A DNA stretch of 64,000 nt from Aquincola tertiaricarbonis (GTDB lineage Bacteria; Pseudomonadota; Gammaproteobacteria; Burkholderiales; Burkholderiaceae_C): assembly GCF_023573145.1 (NCBI RefSeq), contig NZ_CP097636.1, positions 2,418,001 to 2,482,000 of the forward strand. The letters are read 5' to 3'. The translations under genes were made by a program, and so were the position numbers. Positions 43,242-53,533 of the stretch are shown here, piece after piece (the first letter of the stretch is position 1; every line of letters starts with the position of its first letter). The notes under the pieces are model-generated. The model searched no databases and was not told the origin of the DNA. It saw only the letters and a program-made list of their open reading frames with translations.

Positions 43242-44549
43242 TCAGGCGGTCATCAGCTCGTCGAAGGGCAGCTGCTTGTCGTTGACCTTGGCGCGGCCGA
43301 GCACGAAGTCGGTCACGTTGTTCTCGATCACGACGGCTTCCACCTCGGCCATGCGTTGGCGGTCGCTCAGGTACCAGCGCACCACCTCGGCCGGCTTCTC
43401 GTAGCTCTGGCTCATCTCTTCGATGTGGGCCTGCAGCTGCTCGGGCTTGGCCTGCAGGTTGTTGGCCCGCACCAGCTCGGCCACCACCAGGCCCAGGCGC
43501 ACGCGCTTCTCGGCCTGGGCGGTGAACAGCTCGGCCGGGATCGGCGCCTTGTCGGCGTCCTTGACGCCGCGCTGCTTCAGGTCGGCGCGGGCGGCTTCCA
43601 CCATGCGCTCGGTCTCGGTCTTGACCAGGGCCTGCGGCACGTCCAGCTGCGACACGGCGACCAGTGCGTCCATCACGGCGGCCTTGTTGCGGGCCAGCAC
43701 GCGGAACTTGACCTCGCGCTCCAGGTTCTTCTTGATGTCGGCGCGCAGCGCTTCCACGGTGCCGTCGGCGATGCCCAGCGACTGGGCGAACTCGGCGTCC
43801 ACTTCGGGCAGCACCTGCGACTCGATCTTGGTCATCGTGACCAGGAAGTCGGCTTCCTTGCCGGCGACGTCCTTGCCCTGGTAGTCCTCAGGGAACTGCA
43901 GCGGGAAGGTTTTGTTCTCGCCGCTCTTCATGCCGCGCACGGCCTTGTCGAACTGCTCCAGCATCTGGCCTTCACCGATGATGAACTGGAAGCCCTCGGC
44001 CTTGCCGCCGGCAAACGGTTCGCCGTCGATCTTGCCTTCGAAGTCGATGGTCACGCGGTCGCCTTCTTCGGCGGCGGCGTCGGCCGGGCGCTGGGCGAAG
44101 CTGCGGCGCTGCTTGCGCAGGATGTCGACGGTCTTGTCGATGGCGGCGTCGGTCACGTCGGACGACACACGCTCCACCTCGGCACCGGCCAGGTCGCCGA
44201 TCACCACCTCGGGGTACACCTCGAAGGTGGCGTCGAAGGCGAACGAGCCTTCGGGCGCGTCGTCCTTCTGGGTGATGCTGGGCATGCCGGCCACGCGCAG
44301 CTTGGCTTCGTTGGCGGCGGTGTTGAAGGCCTCGCCGACCTTGTCGTTGACCACTTCGTACTGCACCGAGTAGCCGTAGCGCTGGGTCACGACGCTCATC
44401 GGCACCTTGCCGGGACGGAAGCCGTCGGCCTTCACGGTGCGGGCCAGCTTCTTCAGCCGCGACGTCACTTCGCCGGCGATGGCATCGGCCGGCAGCGTGA
44501 GCGTGATCCGGCGTTGCAGTTTGTCGAGGGTTTCAACCGTGACCGTCAT
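43242..44549 (-). CDS. tig: Trigger factor, ribosome-associated chaperone and prolyl isomerase
   Basis: 435 residues, ATG at 44549. The ribosome-binding domain has the signature region ([20 protein letters not shown]). The FKBP-type PPIase domain follows (about 150-245, [20 protein letters not shown]), then the helical C-terminal chaperone arm. It binds nascent chains at the ribosome exit. It precedes clpP-clpX-lon in a protein quality-control cluster. Confidence 0.97.
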   Translation of the reverse strand: MTVTVETLDKLQRRITLTLPADAIAGEVTSRLKKLARTVKADGFRPGKVPMSVVTQRYGYSVQYEVVNDKVGEAFNTAANEAKLRVAGMPSITQKDDAPEGSFAFDATFEVYPEVVIGDLAGAEVERVSSDVTDAAIDKTVDILRKQRRSFAQRPADAAAEEGDRVTIDFEGKIDGEPFAGGKAEGFQFIIGEGQMLEQFDKAVRGMKSGENKTFPLQFPEDYQGKDVAGKEADFLVTMTKIESQVLPEVDAEFAQSLGIADGTVEALRADIKKNLEREVKFRVLARNKAAVMDALVAVSQLDVPQALVKTETERMVEAARADLKQRGVKDADKAPIPAELFTAQAEKRVRLGLVVAELVRANNLQAKPEQLQAHIEEMSQSYEKPAEVVRWYLSDRQRMAEVEAVVIENNVTDFVLGRAKVNDKQLPFDELMTA

Positions 44550-44576
44550 TTGTCCGACTCTCTTGTTGCGTACTGT

Positions 44577-44663
44577 GGTGCGCGGGGGGGGACTCGAACC
44601 CCCACACCATTGCTGGCGTCAGGACCTAAACCTGGTGCGTCTACCAATTTCGCCACCCGCGCT
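44577..44663 (-). tRNA. tRNA-Leu (anticodon TAG)
   Basis: 87-nt class II tRNA with encoded CCA on the minus strand: acceptor GCGCGGG/CCCGCGC, D arm TGGCGAAATTGGTAGACGCA, TAG anticodon and a long variable arm. It lies just upstream of tig and is read in the same direction. Confidence 0.95.
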
Positions 44664-44727
44664 AGATGGAAAGAAGGGGCTGCTTCCGGGCGGAAGCGCC
44701 CCCTCGCTGATCTGTGAACCGCGGATT

Positions 44728-47700
44728 CTAACCGGCCTGCGCGGGCTCCCGCTTCACGCGGAACCAGGCCGCGTACATCGCGGGCAAAGCCAGCAGCGTC
44801 AGCGCGGTGGCGACGATGAGGCCGCCCATGATGGCCACGGCCATCGGGCCCCAGAACACGCTGCGCGACAGCGGGATCATCGCCAGCACCGCGGCGGCGG
44901 CGGTGAGCACGATGGGCCGGAAACGCCGCACCGCCGAGTCGACGACGGCGTCCCAGGCCGGCACGCCGCGCGCCCGGTCCTGCTCGATCTGGTCGATCAG
45001 GATGACCGAGTTGCGCATGATCATGCCCATCAGCGCGATCACGCCCAGCAGCGCCACGAAGCCGAACGGCCGGTTCAGCAGCAGCAGCGCCGCCGCCACG
45101 CCGGCGATGCCCAGCGGCCCGGTGAGGAACACCAGCATCGAGCGGCTGAAGCTCTGCAGCTGCAGCATCAGCAGCGTGAAGATGATGAACAGCATCAGCG
45201 GCACGCCGGCCGCGATCGAGCCCTGGCCCTTGCTGCTTTCTTCCACCGCGCCGGCCACCTCGATGTTGTAGCCCGGCGGCATGCGCTGGCGCAGCTCGTC
45301 CAGCTGCGGCCACACCTGGGCGGTGACGGTGGGGCCCTGCAGGCCGTCGGCCACGTCGCCCTGCACGGTGACGGCGAACTGGCGGCCTTCACGCCAGATG
45401 ACGCCCGGCTCCCAGTCGAAGCGGATGGTGGCGATCTGCGCCAGCGGAATCACGCGGCCGCTGGCGGTGGGCACGTAGCCGTTGGCCAGCGAGGTGACGG
45501 CTTCGCGCTCGTCGGCGGGCTGGCGCAGCAGGATGTCGATCAGCCGGTCGCCCTCGCGGTACTGGCCGACGGGCGTGCCCGACAGCAGCGTGCGCGAAGC
45601 CTGGGCGATGCTCTGGCTGCTGACGCCGAGCGCCCGCGCCTTGTCCTGGTCGATGTCCAGGCGCAGCACCTTCACCGACTCGTTCCAGTTGTGGTTGACG
45701 CCGCGCATGTTCGGGTTGGCGCGCAGGATGGCCATGGCCTGGTCGGACCATTGGCGCACGACGGCCGCGTCGCTGCCCACCACGCGGAACTGCACCGGGT
45801 AAGGCACCGGCGGCCCGTTGGGCAGCAGCTTGACACGGCCGCGCACCTCCGGAAATTCGGTCGCCAGCAGCGCCGGCAGGGTCTTCATCAGGTGCTCGCG
45901 GGTGGCCAGGTCCTTGGGCAGCACGATGGTCTGCGAGACGTTGGCCTGCGGGAAGATCTGGTCCAGCGGCAGGTAAAAGCGCGGCAGGCCCGAGCCCACC
46001 CAGCTGGTCACGCTCTCCACGCCCGCTTCCTTCATCGCCCGCGCCTGAAAGCGCTTGGCCACCTCGTTGCTTTCCTGGATGGTGCTGCCTTCCGGCAGCC
46101 ACAGGTCCACCAGCACCTCGGGCCGGCTGGAATCGGGGAAGAACTGCTGCTGCACCTTGCCCATGCCCACGATGCCCAGCGCGAAGGTGAGCACCGTCAC
46201 GCCGATGGTGATCCAGCGGTGGTCGACGCACCAGTCCACCATGCGCCGGAAGCGCAGGTAGAAGGGCGAATCGAACAGCTCATGCGCCTCGCCCCCTTCC
46301 ACCTTGCTGCGGGTGTGCAGCAGCCGTGCGCCCAGGTAGGGCACGAAGTACACCGACACGAACCAGGAGATGACGAGCGCCGCGGTGGTGACCGCGAAGA
46401 TGGCGAAGGTGTATTCGCCGGTCATCGACTTGGCCAGGCCGATGGGCAGGAAGCCGGCCGCAGTGATCAGCGTGCCCGTGAGCATGGGCATGGCCGTCAC
46501 CTCGTATGCATAGGTGGCGGCATGCAGCTTGTCCATGCCTTCCTCCAGCTTGCGCACCATCATCTCGACGGCAATGATGGCGTCGTCCACCAGCAGGCCG
46601 AGCGCGATGATCAGCGAGCCCAGCGAGATCTTGTGCAGGCCGATGCCCCAATAGAACATCGTGACGAAGGTGATGGCCAGCACCAGCGGGATGGTGATGG
46701 CCACCACCAGGCCGGGCCACACGTCGATGCGCAGCGGCCGCGTATGCAGCCCCAGGCTGATGAAGCTGACCGCCAGCACCACCACCACGGCCTCGATCAG
46801 CACCTTGACGAACTCACCCACCGAGCGTGACACCGCGGCCGGCTGGTCCTGCACCTTCGACAGCTCGAGCCCCACGGGCAGCGTGGCGCGAAGCTTGTCG
46901 GTGCGGGCCTGCAGCTGCTTGCCCAGCTCGATGATGTCGCCGCCCTTGGCCATGGAGATGCCCAGGGCCACCACCTGGCGGCCCTGGTGGCGCACCATGG
47001 TGGCCGGCGGATCGGCATAGTCGCGGCGGATCTCGGCGATGTCGCCCAGGCGCAGCGTGCTGCCGGCGCCGGTGGCGGGGTTGATGCCGCGGATCGGGAA
47101 CTGCCGCAACTCGTCCACCGAGTTGAAGGCGCCGCCGATGCGCACCTGCAGGTTGTCGCTGCCGGCGTTCAGCACGCCGGCACCTTCCACCGCGTTCTGC
47201 GCGCCCAGCTGGCTGAGCACCTGGTTGAAGTCCAGACCCAGCTGCGCCAGCCGGCGGGCCGAGATCTCGATGAACAGCTTTTCGGGCTGCACGCCGAACA
47301 GCTCCACCTTGGCCACATAGGGCACGCGCAGCAGCTGCTGGCGCACGGCCTCGGCCTGCACACGCAGCTCCTCGTCGCTGAAGCCGTCGGCCGACAGCGC
47401 GTAGATGGTGCCGTAGACGTCGCCGAACTCGTCGTTGAAGAACGGGCCCAGCACGCCGGCCGGCAGCGTGGCGCGCATGTCGCCGATCTTCTTGCGCACC
47501 TGGTACCAGGTGCCCGACACCTCGCGCGGCGGCGTGTCTTCCTTTAGCTGGAACAGCGTCAGCGATTCACCCGGCTTGGTGAAGCTGCGGATCTTGTCGG
47601 CATGCGGCACGTCCTGCAGCGCACGCTCGATCTTGTCGGTCACCTGGTCGGCCACCTGCTGGGCGGTGGCCCCGGGCCAGTAGGCCTGCACCACCATCGC

Positions 47701-47868
47701 CCGGAAGGTGAAGGGCGGGTCCTCGTCCTGGCCGAGCTGGAAGTACGCGGCCACGCCGAGCACCATCAGCACGATCATCAGGTAGCGGGTGAGCGCCGGG
47801 CGCTCCAGCGCCCAGCGCGAGATGTTGAAACGCGAAGGCTCGACGGCCAGCGGCGTGGGGTCGCTCAT
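44728..47868 (-). CDS. RND-family efflux permease
   Basis: 1046 residues, ATG at 47868. It has the RND layout: TM1 (ALTRYLMIVLMVLGVAAYFQ), a large periplasmic loop, TM2-TM6 including the proton-relay region (ISLGSLIIALGLLVDDAIIA, with two Asp), a second periplasmic loop and TM8-TM12 (GVIALMGMIMRNSVILIDQI). It exports drugs or other small compounds across the envelope with its adaptor and an outer-membrane channel not encoded here. Subfamily and substrates cannot be given. Confidence 0.93.
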   Translation of the reverse strand: MSDPTPLAVEPSRFNISRWALERPALTRYLMIVLMVLGVAAYFQLGQDEDPPFTFRAMVVQAYWPGATAQQVADQVTDKIERALQDVPHADKIRSFTKPGESLTLFQLKEDTPPREVSGTWYQVRKKIGDMRATLPAGVLGPFFNDEFGDVYGTIYALSADGFSDEELRVQAEAVRQQLLRVPYVAKVELFGVQPEKLFIEISARRLAQLGLDFNQVLSQLGAQNAVEGAGVLNAGSDNLQVRIGGAFNSVDELRQFPIRGINPATGAGSTLRLGDIAEIRRDYADPPATMVRHQGRQVVALGISMAKGGDIIELGKQLQARTDKLRATLPVGLELSKVQDQPAAVSRSVGEFVKVLIEAVVVVLAVSFISLGLHTRPLRIDVWPGLVVAITIPLVLAITFVTMFYWGIGLHKISLGSLIIALGLLVDDAIIAVEMMVRKLEEGMDKLHAATYAYEVTAMPMLTGTLITAAGFLPIGLAKSMTGEYTFAIFAVTTAALVISWFVSVYFVPYLGARLLHTRSKVEGGEAHELFDSPFYLRFRRMVDWCVDHRWITIGVTVLTFALGIVGMGKVQQQFFPDSSRPEVLVDLWLPEGSTIQESNEVAKRFQARAMKEAGVESVTSWVGSGLPRFYLPLDQIFPQANVSQTIVLPKDLATREHLMKTLPALLATEFPEVRGRVKLLPNGPPVPYPVQFRVVGSDAAVVRQWSDQAMAILRANPNMRGVNHNWNESVKVLRLDIDQDKARALGVSSQSIAQASRTLLSGTPVGQYREGDRLIDILLRQPADEREAVTSLANGYVPTASGRVIPLAQIATIRFDWEPGVIWREGRQFAVTVQGDVADGLQGPTVTAQVWPQLDELRQRMPPGYNIEVAGAVEESSKGQGSIAAGVPLMLFIIFTLLMLQLQSFSRSMLVFLTGPLGIAGVAAALLLLNRPFGFVALLGVIALMGMIMRNSVILIDQIEQDRARGVPAWDAVVDSAVRRFRPIVLTAAAAVLAMIPLSRSVFWGPMAVAIMGGLIVATALTLLALPAMYAAWFRVKREPAQAG

Positions 47869-47887
47869 GGATGGCGGCTCCGGTCGG

Positions 47888-49036
47888 TCAGCGTGCAACG
47901 GAGGCGGCCACCGGCGCGGAGGCCGCCGCCGCAGGCCTCTGAGCCGGCGCGCCGGGCTCGGCGTACAGCGTGACCTTCTGGCCCGGCGTCAGCACATGCA
48001 CGCCGGCCGTCACCACCCGCTGGCCGGGCTGCAGCCCGCCCACCACCACCACCTCGCGGCCTTCGGCGCCGCCCAGCGCCACCGGCTGCGCACGCACCGT
48101 CATCGACGCCGCATCGACGATCCACACGGTGGACCGGCCCTGCTGCTCGAACACCGCCGACAGCGGCAGCTTGGCCACGCCTTCCATCGGCGGCAGCGCG
48201 ATGGAGACGGTGGCCGTCTGGCCCAGGCGCACCGCGGCACGGCCGACGTCGGCCTTGACCAGGAAGGTGCGCGTGACCGGGTCGGCCGCGGCCGCCACCT
48301 CGCGCACGGTGGCGGGCAGCGGCTTGTTCTCTTCACCCCACAGCGTCACCTGCAGGGCGCCGGCCTTGTCCATCAGGGCCCGCACGCCGTTCAGCCGGTC
48401 CTCGGGCACCGAGAACACCACGTCGCGCGGGCCGTCGTGCGCCAGCCGCAGCACCGGCGTGCCGGCCGCCACCACGGTGCCGGGCTCGGCATCCACGCTG
48501 GTGATCACGCCAGGCGCGTCGGCCACCAGGGCCGAGTAAGCACGCTGGTTGCCCTGCACGCCCGCCTGGGCCCGTGCCTGTTCCAGCTGCGCCTGCGCGG
48601 CCTGCGCCGCGGTCTCGCGGCGTTCCAGCTCGGCGCCGCTGATGAAGCCCTGCGCCTTCAGTTCGCGGTAGCGCTTGAGGTCGGCGGCGGCCAGGTCGTA
48701 GTTGACCTGCGCGGCACGCACCGCCGCCTGCGCGGCGGCTTCGCCCAGGCGCAGGTCCTGCGGATCGAGCCGGGCCAGCACCTGGCCGGCCTTGACCGTG
48801 TCGCCCAGGTCCACCCCGCGTTGGGTGATCTTGCCGCCAACGCGGAAGGACAGCCGCGATTCGGTGCGGGCCCGCACTTCGGCGGCGTAGTCCAGGCTGC
48901 CGCTGGCGGTGGCGGGCGCGATCACGGTGCTGCGCACCGCACGCACCGGTTCGGGGGCAGGCTCATGGCGCGAGCAGGCACTCAACAACGCCAGGCACAC
49001 AAGGCCGGTGGCGGTGGAGAAAAAAGGTGGGCGCAT
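47888..49036 (-). CDS. Periplasmic adaptor lipoprotein of the RND pump
   Basis: 382 residues, ATG at 49036. Lipoprotein signal RPPFFSTATGLVCLALLSAC with Cys anchor. Lipoyl half-motifs (RLSFRVGGKITQRGVDLGDT, VKAGQVLARLDPQDLRLGEA) flank a helical hairpin (QAALVARAQVNY-like, ELERRETAAQAAQAQLEQAR). A beta-barrel and membrane-proximal domain follow. It links the inner-membrane permease, 19 nt downstream, to an outer-membrane factor. It is first in the operon behind a TetR-type operator. Confidence 0.93.
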   Translation of the reverse strand: MRPPFFSTATGLVCLALLSACSRHEPAPEPVRAVRSTVIAPATASGSLDYAAEVRARTESRLSFRVGGKITQRGVDLGDTVKAGQVLARLDPQDLRLGEAAAQAAVRAAQVNYDLAAADLKRYRELKAQGFISGAELERRETAAQAAQAQLEQARAQAGVQGNQRAYSALVADAPGVITSVDAEPGTVVAAGTPVLRLAHDGPRDVVFSVPEDRLNGVRALMDKAGALQVTLWGEENKPLPATVREVAAAADPVTRTFLVKADVGRAAVRLGQTATVSIALPPMEGVAKLPLSAVFEQQGRSTVWIVDAASMTVRAQPVALGGAEGREVVVVGGLQPGQRVVTAGVHVLTPGQKVTLYAEPGAPAQRPAAAASAPVAASVAR

Positions 49037-49076
49037 CGAGTCGTGTCCTTGTGCTTTTGGGCAGCGCTGCGTACTG

Positions 49077-49090
49077 ACTGACCGGTCAGT
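49077..49090. promoter_or_regulatory. TetR-type operator before the efflux operon
   Basis: A perfect 14-bp palindrome ACTGACCGGTCAGT lies 41 nt upstream of the adaptor start, inside the longer motif TACTGACTGACCGGTCAGTAA. This is the typical site of TetR-family efflux repressors. No such regulator lies within the window. Confidence 0.75.
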
Positions 49091-49189
49091 AATGTAGGAG
49101 GGCCGCCAGTGGAGTGTCAATCGACAGGCCGGCGTGGACGTTGAGGCCTCGCTTGCAAGTTTGGGGGACGACGGCAAGCCCCCGCTTGC

Positions 49190-50071
49190 ATGGACAATCG
49201 CCGTCCCGTGAGCGTCGACCACTACGAAAACTTCCCCGTTGCCTCCTGGCTGTGCCCGCCGCACCTGCGGCCGCCGATCCAGGCCATCTACTGGTTCGCG
49301 CGCACCGCCGACGACCTGGCCGACGAGGGCAGCCACCCGCCCGAGGAACGCCGCGCCGCGCTGGCGCGTTACCGCCAGGCGCTGTCCGATGCCTTCGACG
49401 GCCGCCCTGCCACGGGCGAGTGGGCGCCGGTGTTCGGCCCGCTGCAACGGATGATCGACGGCCACGCACTGCCCCGCCGCCCGCTGGAAGACCTGCTCAG
49501 CGCCTTCGAGCAGGACACCCACAACCTGACCTACCCCGACCGCGCCGCGCTGCTGGACTACTGCGCGCGCTCCGCCAACCCGATCGGCCGCCTGCTGCTG
49601 CACCTGTACGGCGTGAACACGCCTGCGGCGCTGGCCGAATCCGACGCCGTCTGTACCGCCTTGCAACTCATCAACTTCTGGCAGGACCTGCGCATCGACC
49701 TGCCGCGCGGCCGCCACTACGTGCCGCTGGCCGACGCGCAGCGACACGGCCTCACGCTGCAGGCCCTGGCCGACCAGGCCGCCGCCGGCCAGGCCAGCGC
49801 CGCCACCCGCGGCCTGGTGGCCGAGCTGGCCGGCTGGGCCAGGCAGACCATGCTGGCCGGCGCACCGCTGGTGCACCGCCTGCCCGGCCGCATGGGCTGG
49901 GAGCTGCGGCTGGTGGTGCAAGGTGGCCTGCGCATCCTGGACAAGCTGGCCGCCCAGCAGCATGACAGCCTGCGCCGCCGCCCCACCGTGGGTGCCGCCG
50001 ACGCGCCCCTGTTGCTGTGGCGGGCGCTGGTGATGCCGGCCATGGCCGCGCCGGCACGGAGGCCCGCATGA
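49190..50071 (+). CDS. hpnC: HpnC, squalene-pathway synthase subunit
   Basis: 293 residues, ATG at 49190. It is a phytoene/squalene synthase-fold protein with the first Asp-rich motif ARTADDLADEG and the second NFWQDLRIDLPRGR. HpnC acts with HpnD and HpnE to form squalene from farnesyl diphosphate via presqualene diphosphate and hydroxysqualene; HpnC makes hydroxysqualene. Its stop overlaps the hpnD start. Divergent from the efflux operon. Confidence 0.93.
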   Translation: MDNRRPVSVDHYENFPVASWLCPPHLRPPIQAIYWFARTADDLADEGSHPPEERRAALARYRQALSDAFDGRPATGEWAPVFGPLQRMIDGHALPRRPLEDLLSAFEQDTHNLTYPDRAALLDYCARSANPIGRLLLHLYGVNTPAALAESDAVCTALQLINFWQDLRIDLPRGRHYVPLADAQRHGLTLQALADQAAAGQASAATRGLVAELAGWARQTMLAGAPLVHRLPGRMGWELRLVVQGGLRILDKLAAQQHDSLRRRPTVGAADAPLLLWRALVMPAMAAPARRPA

Positions 50072-50916
50072 CGCCCGAGCAGTACGTGCAGGACAAGGCC
50101 GCCCGCAGCGGCTCGTCCTTCTATTACGCGTTCAAGTTCCTCACCCCGCCGCGGCGCGCGGCCATCACCGCCTTCTATGCCTTCTGCCGAGAGGTGGACG
50201 ACGTGGTGGACGAGGTGCACGACCCCGGCGTGGCAGCCACCAAGCTGGCCTGGTGGCGCAAGGAGGTGTCGCAGGCCTTTGCCGGCCACCCGACCCACCC
50301 GGTGATGCACGCGCTGATGCCGCACGTGACCGACTACGACATCCGCCCGGAACACCTGATGGCGGTGATCGAAGGCTGCGAGATGGACCTGCAGCAAAGC
50401 CGCTACCTCGACTTCGCCGGCCTGCAGCGCTACTGCCACCTGGTGGCCGGCGTGGTGGGCGAAGTGGCGGCCAGCATCTTCGGCCGCACGCAGGCGCAGA
50501 CCATCACCTATGCCCACAGGCTGGGCCTGGCGCTGCAGCTCACCAACATCATCCGCGACGTGGGCGAAGACGCGCGCCGCGGCCGCATCTACCTGCCTGT
50601 TTCGGAGCTGCAGCAGTTCGACGTCAAGGCCAACGAGCTGCTGCAGCGCAGCGCGCCCTGGGGCTACAGCGAGCGCTTCACCGCGCTGATGCGCTTCCAG
50701 GCCGAGCGCGCCCACCGCTACTACGACGAAGCCTTCGCCTTGCTGCCGGCGGCCGACCGCCGCGCCCAACGCCCGGGGCTGATGATGGCCAACATCTACC
50801 GCACCCTGCTGCGCGAGATCGAGGCCAGCGACTTCCAGGTGCTGCACCAGCGCATCGCACTGACGCCGCTGCGCAAGGTGTGGATCGCGATGCGCACCAA
50901 CTGGCAGGCCCGCTGA
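50068..50916 (+). CDS. hpnD: HpnD, presqualene diphosphate synthase
   Basis: 282 residues, ATG at 50068 (ATGA overlap). Asp-rich motifs CREVDDVVDEV and NIIRDVGEDARRGRIYLP are complete, with the family segment SFYYAFKFLTPPRRAAITAF. It condenses two farnesyl diphosphates to presqualene diphosphate, the first step of squalene synthesis in this pathway. Located between hpnC and hpnE in one operon. Confidence 0.94.
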   Translation: MTPEQYVQDKAARSGSSFYYAFKFLTPPRRAAITAFYAFCREVDDVVDEVHDPGVAATKLAWWRKEVSQAFAGHPTHPVMHALMPHVTDYDIRPEHLMAVIEGCEMDLQQSRYLDFAGLQRYCHLVAGVVGEVAASIFGRTQAQTITYAHRLGLALQLTNIIRDVGEDARRGRIYLPVSELQQFDVKANELLQRSAPWGYSERFTALMRFQAERAHRYYDEAFALLPAADRRAQRPGLMMANIYRTLLREIEASDFQVLHQRIALTPLRKVWIAMRTNWQAR

Positions 50917-50918
50917 CC

Positions 50919-52220
50919 GTGACCCCACGCGCCGTGACCCGAGTGGCGGTCGTCGGCGGCGGCTGGGCGGGTCTGGCCGCCGCGGTGGCCGGCGTGCGCG
51001 CCGGCGCCCAGGTCACGCTGTTCGAGATGGCGCCACAGCTCGGCGGCCGCGCCCGCGAGGTGGCGGTGGACGGCCTGCCGCTGGACAACGGCCAGCACAT
51101 CCTGATCGGCGCCTACCGCCGCACGCTGGCGCTGATGCGCCAGGTGGGGGCGGCGCCCGAGCAGCAGCTGCTGCGCCGCCCGCTGGCCCTGGTGTACCCC
51201 GATGGCCGCGGCCTGCAGTTGCCGCCAGGCGCCGCCATCCCTGCCTTCGTGCGGGCGGTGCTGGGCTACCGCGGCTGGGGCTGGCGCGACCGCGCCGCGC
51301 TGCTGCTGGCCGCCGGCCGCTGGGGCGCCAGCGGCTTTGCCTGCAACGAGCGCAGCACGGTGGCCGAGCTGACACGCGCACTGACGCCGCGGGTGCGCAC
51401 CGACCTGATCGACCCGCTGTGCGTGGCTGCCCTCAACACGCCCGCCGAGCGCGCCAGCGGACGCGTGTTCCTGCGGGTGCTGCGCGACGCCCTGTTCAGC
51501 GGCCCGGGCAGCGCCGACCTGCTGCTGCCACGTGCCAGCCTGGGCGCGCTGCTGCCGGCACCGGCCGAAGCCTGGTTGCGGCACCAGGGCGCGCTGCTGC
51601 GCACGGCCCACCGCGTGCAGGCGCTCACGCCGCTGGGCACCGGCTGGCAGGTGGACGGCGAGGCCTTCGACAGCGTGGTGCTGGCCGCCCCCGCCCGCGA
51701 GGCCGCACGCCTGACCGCAGCGCTGGCACCCGCCTGGGCGGCGCGGGCCGAAGCCTTCGACTACGAGCCCATCGTCACCGTGTACCTGCGCTGCCCCGGC
51801 GCCCGCCTGCCGCTGCCGATGATGGCGCTGCACGACGGGCCGCAGGCGCCCGCGCAGTTCATCTTCGACCTGGGTGCGCTGTGCCCGGGTCGCGGCACCG
51901 AAGGCGTGATGGCGATGGTGGTGAGTGGCGCGCGCGACTGGGTGGCCCGCGGCCTGGAGGCCACCGGCGAGGCCGCACGCGCGCAGGCACTCGCGGCCCT
52001 TGCGCCCGGCAGCTTTCCCGCGCCGCCCATGGTGCTGCGCAGCCTGGCGGAAAAGCGCGCCACCTTCTTGTGCACGCCGGGCCTGGACCGCCCGCCGGCC
52101 GATGTGGCGCCCGGCCTGTGGGCGGCGGGCGACTACGTGGCCGGCCCCTACCCCGCCACGCTGGAAGGCGCGGTGATATCGGGGGAAGCCGCGATGCAGG
52201 CCGCGCTGCAGTCAGCCTGA
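50919..52220 (+). CDS. hpnE: HpnE, hydroxysqualene dehydroxylase
   Basis: 433 residues from GTG 50919, two bases after the hpnD stop. The N-terminal FAD-binding Rossmann motif is VAVVGGGWAGLAAAVAGVRA, followed by GGRAREV and NGQHILIGAYR. The C-terminal FAD site is GLWAAGDYVAGPYPATLEGA. It reduces hydroxysqualene to squalene, feeding hopanoid or other triterpenoid synthesis. No squalene-hopene cyclase is in the window. Confidence 0.93.
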   Translation: MTPRAVTRVAVVGGGWAGLAAAVAGVRAGAQVTLFEMAPQLGGRAREVAVDGLPLDNGQHILIGAYRRTLALMRQVGAAPEQQLLRRPLALVYPDGRGLQLPPGAAIPAFVRAVLGYRGWGWRDRAALLLAAGRWGASGFACNERSTVAELTRALTPRVRTDLIDPLCVAALNTPAERASGRVFLRVLRDALFSGPGSADLLLPRASLGALLPAPAEAWLRHQGALLRTAHRVQALTPLGTGWQVDGEAFDSVVLAAPAREAARLTAALAPAWAARAEAFDYEPIVTVYLRCPGARLPLPMMALHDGPQAPAQFIFDLGALCPGRGTEGVMAMVVSGARDWVARGLEATGEAARAQALAALAPGSFPAPPMVLRSLAEKRATFLCTPGLDRPPADVAPGLWAAGDYVAGPYPATLEGAVISGEAAMQAALQSA

Positions 52221-52243
52221 CGCTGGCGCAGCGTCAGGGCCCT

Positions 52244-53500
52244 TCAGGGCTTCTGGCGGCGCATCACCACCGGCTGGACGCCGCCGCCCACCACCCCCGA
52301 GGGCGAAGAAACGGCCGGCGCAGGCAGCACCGGCCCGAAGGGCGAGGCCAGCGGCTCGCCGATGAACACCCCCTGCAGCGGCCAGGCCACGCTCTTCCAG
52401 TAGGCCTCGATGGCGGTTTCGCCCTGCGCGTAATGCAGCAGCAGCAACTGCGGGTGCGGGAACTTCTGCAGGTGGTTGCAGGGCTCGCTCACCGTGCCAT
52501 AGCTGGCGGTGGCGCCCGAGTCCAGCCATTCCAGCGCGGTGCTCTGCCCGCCCACGCGGTCGAGCTGACCGCCGAACGAGGTCAGGTGGTCGGCCAGCGC
52601 ACCGTCCACCCAGCCCAGCGTGTCCAGGCCGCTGAGCTGCGCCGCACCGGTCTGCAGCAGCAGCAGCCGCTGCAGGTCACGCGGCTGGTCGGCCTGCAGC
52701 ACCTGCACGTCCAGGCCCAACGGCCGCACCGGCCCGGCCGGCGGAAACAGCCGGTGGCGCACGTTGCGGTTGACGTCGCTGGTGGACAGGTACACCACGT
52801 TGGCCGGGCCCGACCAGCGCCGGCCCAGCCGGCCGTCGGCGGACACACCGCGGTCGATCAAGCGCTTGCCCTGCTCCACATCGCGGGCGGCCAGCAGCAT
52901 CGACGGGCGCAGCTGGTGGTCGCGCCAGGGCGCGCCGCTGGCGGAATTGAAGTACGGCGAAGGCTTGGAGCGATCGCAGCTGCGGCGGCAGAAGTCGGGG
53001 TCGAAGCCCAGCGCCAGCACCCCGGTGATCGACTGGCACTGCACCGCATACGGTGTGGTCCAGGCCAGGGCCAGGGCCTGGGTGGCGTCGCCAAAATGCG
53101 CCTCGATGCGCTGGCGCAGTTGCGCGAACTCTTCGGGCGTCAGGCTGGCGCGCAGCGGCAGCTCCAGTCGCAGCACCTGCTGCGGCTGCAGGCCGCGCCG
53201 CTGGATGTAGTAGGCCCCCACCGCCACCGAATACGGATCGGCGGTGTTGATCACCAGGCCCAGGTCCGCCGGCATCAGCCGGCCCTGGCTGCGGGGCACC
53301 GCCATCCACGCGCGCGGCGGTTCGGCCTCCCGGTCCACCTCCCGAGCGACGTCGGATGGGGCTCCGCGCTCCGCCGACGCAGCCGCAGCCGGTGAGGACG
53401 CGCCGGGGCCCGCCTGCGCCGCCGTCGTCAGGGCCACCATCGAAAGTGCGCATAGCACAAGGTGCCGCAGATACGAGCCCGTGGAGTGCAGTTTCGCCAT
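52244..53500 (-). CDS. TIGR03790-family exported protein
   Basis: 418 residues, ATG at 53500. Signal peptide about 1-32 (YLRHLVLCALSMVALTTAAQ then AGP). Segments LGLVINTADPYSVAVGAYYI, LAWTTPYAVQCQSITGVLAL and NVVYLSTSDVNRNVRHRLFP follow the pattern of the TIGR03790 family, whose function is unknown. It is convergent with hpnE and divergent from the IclR regulator. Six or more Cys suggest disulfides in the periplasm. Confidence 0.75.
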   Translation of the reverse strand: MAKLHSTGSYLRHLVLCALSMVALTTAAQAGPGASSPAAAASAERGAPSDVAREVDREAEPPRAWMAVPRSQGRLMPADLGLVINTADPYSVAVGAYYIQRRGLQPQQVLRLELPLRASLTPEEFAQLRQRIEAHFGDATQALALAWTTPYAVQCQSITGVLALGFDPDFCRRSCDRSKPSPYFNSASGAPWRDHQLRPSMLLAARDVEQGKRLIDRGVSADGRLGRRWSGPANVVYLSTSDVNRNVRHRLFPPAGPVRPLGLDVQVLQADQPRDLQRLLLLQTGAAQLSGLDTLGWVDGALADHLTSFGGQLDRVGGQSTALEWLDSGATASYGTVSEPCNHLQKFPHPQLLLLHYAQGETAIEAYWKSVAWPLQGVFIGEPLASPFGPVLPAPAVSSPSGVVGGGVQPVVMRRQKP

Positions 53501-53533
53501 GCAAAAATTCAAGAAGCGGCTCACAATATCGGG

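Noticed and set aside
52212..52529. 105-codon minus-strand ORF at the end of the TIGR03790-like gene
   Set aside because: Out-of-frame shadow of the longer gene; no start context and no recognisable pattern.
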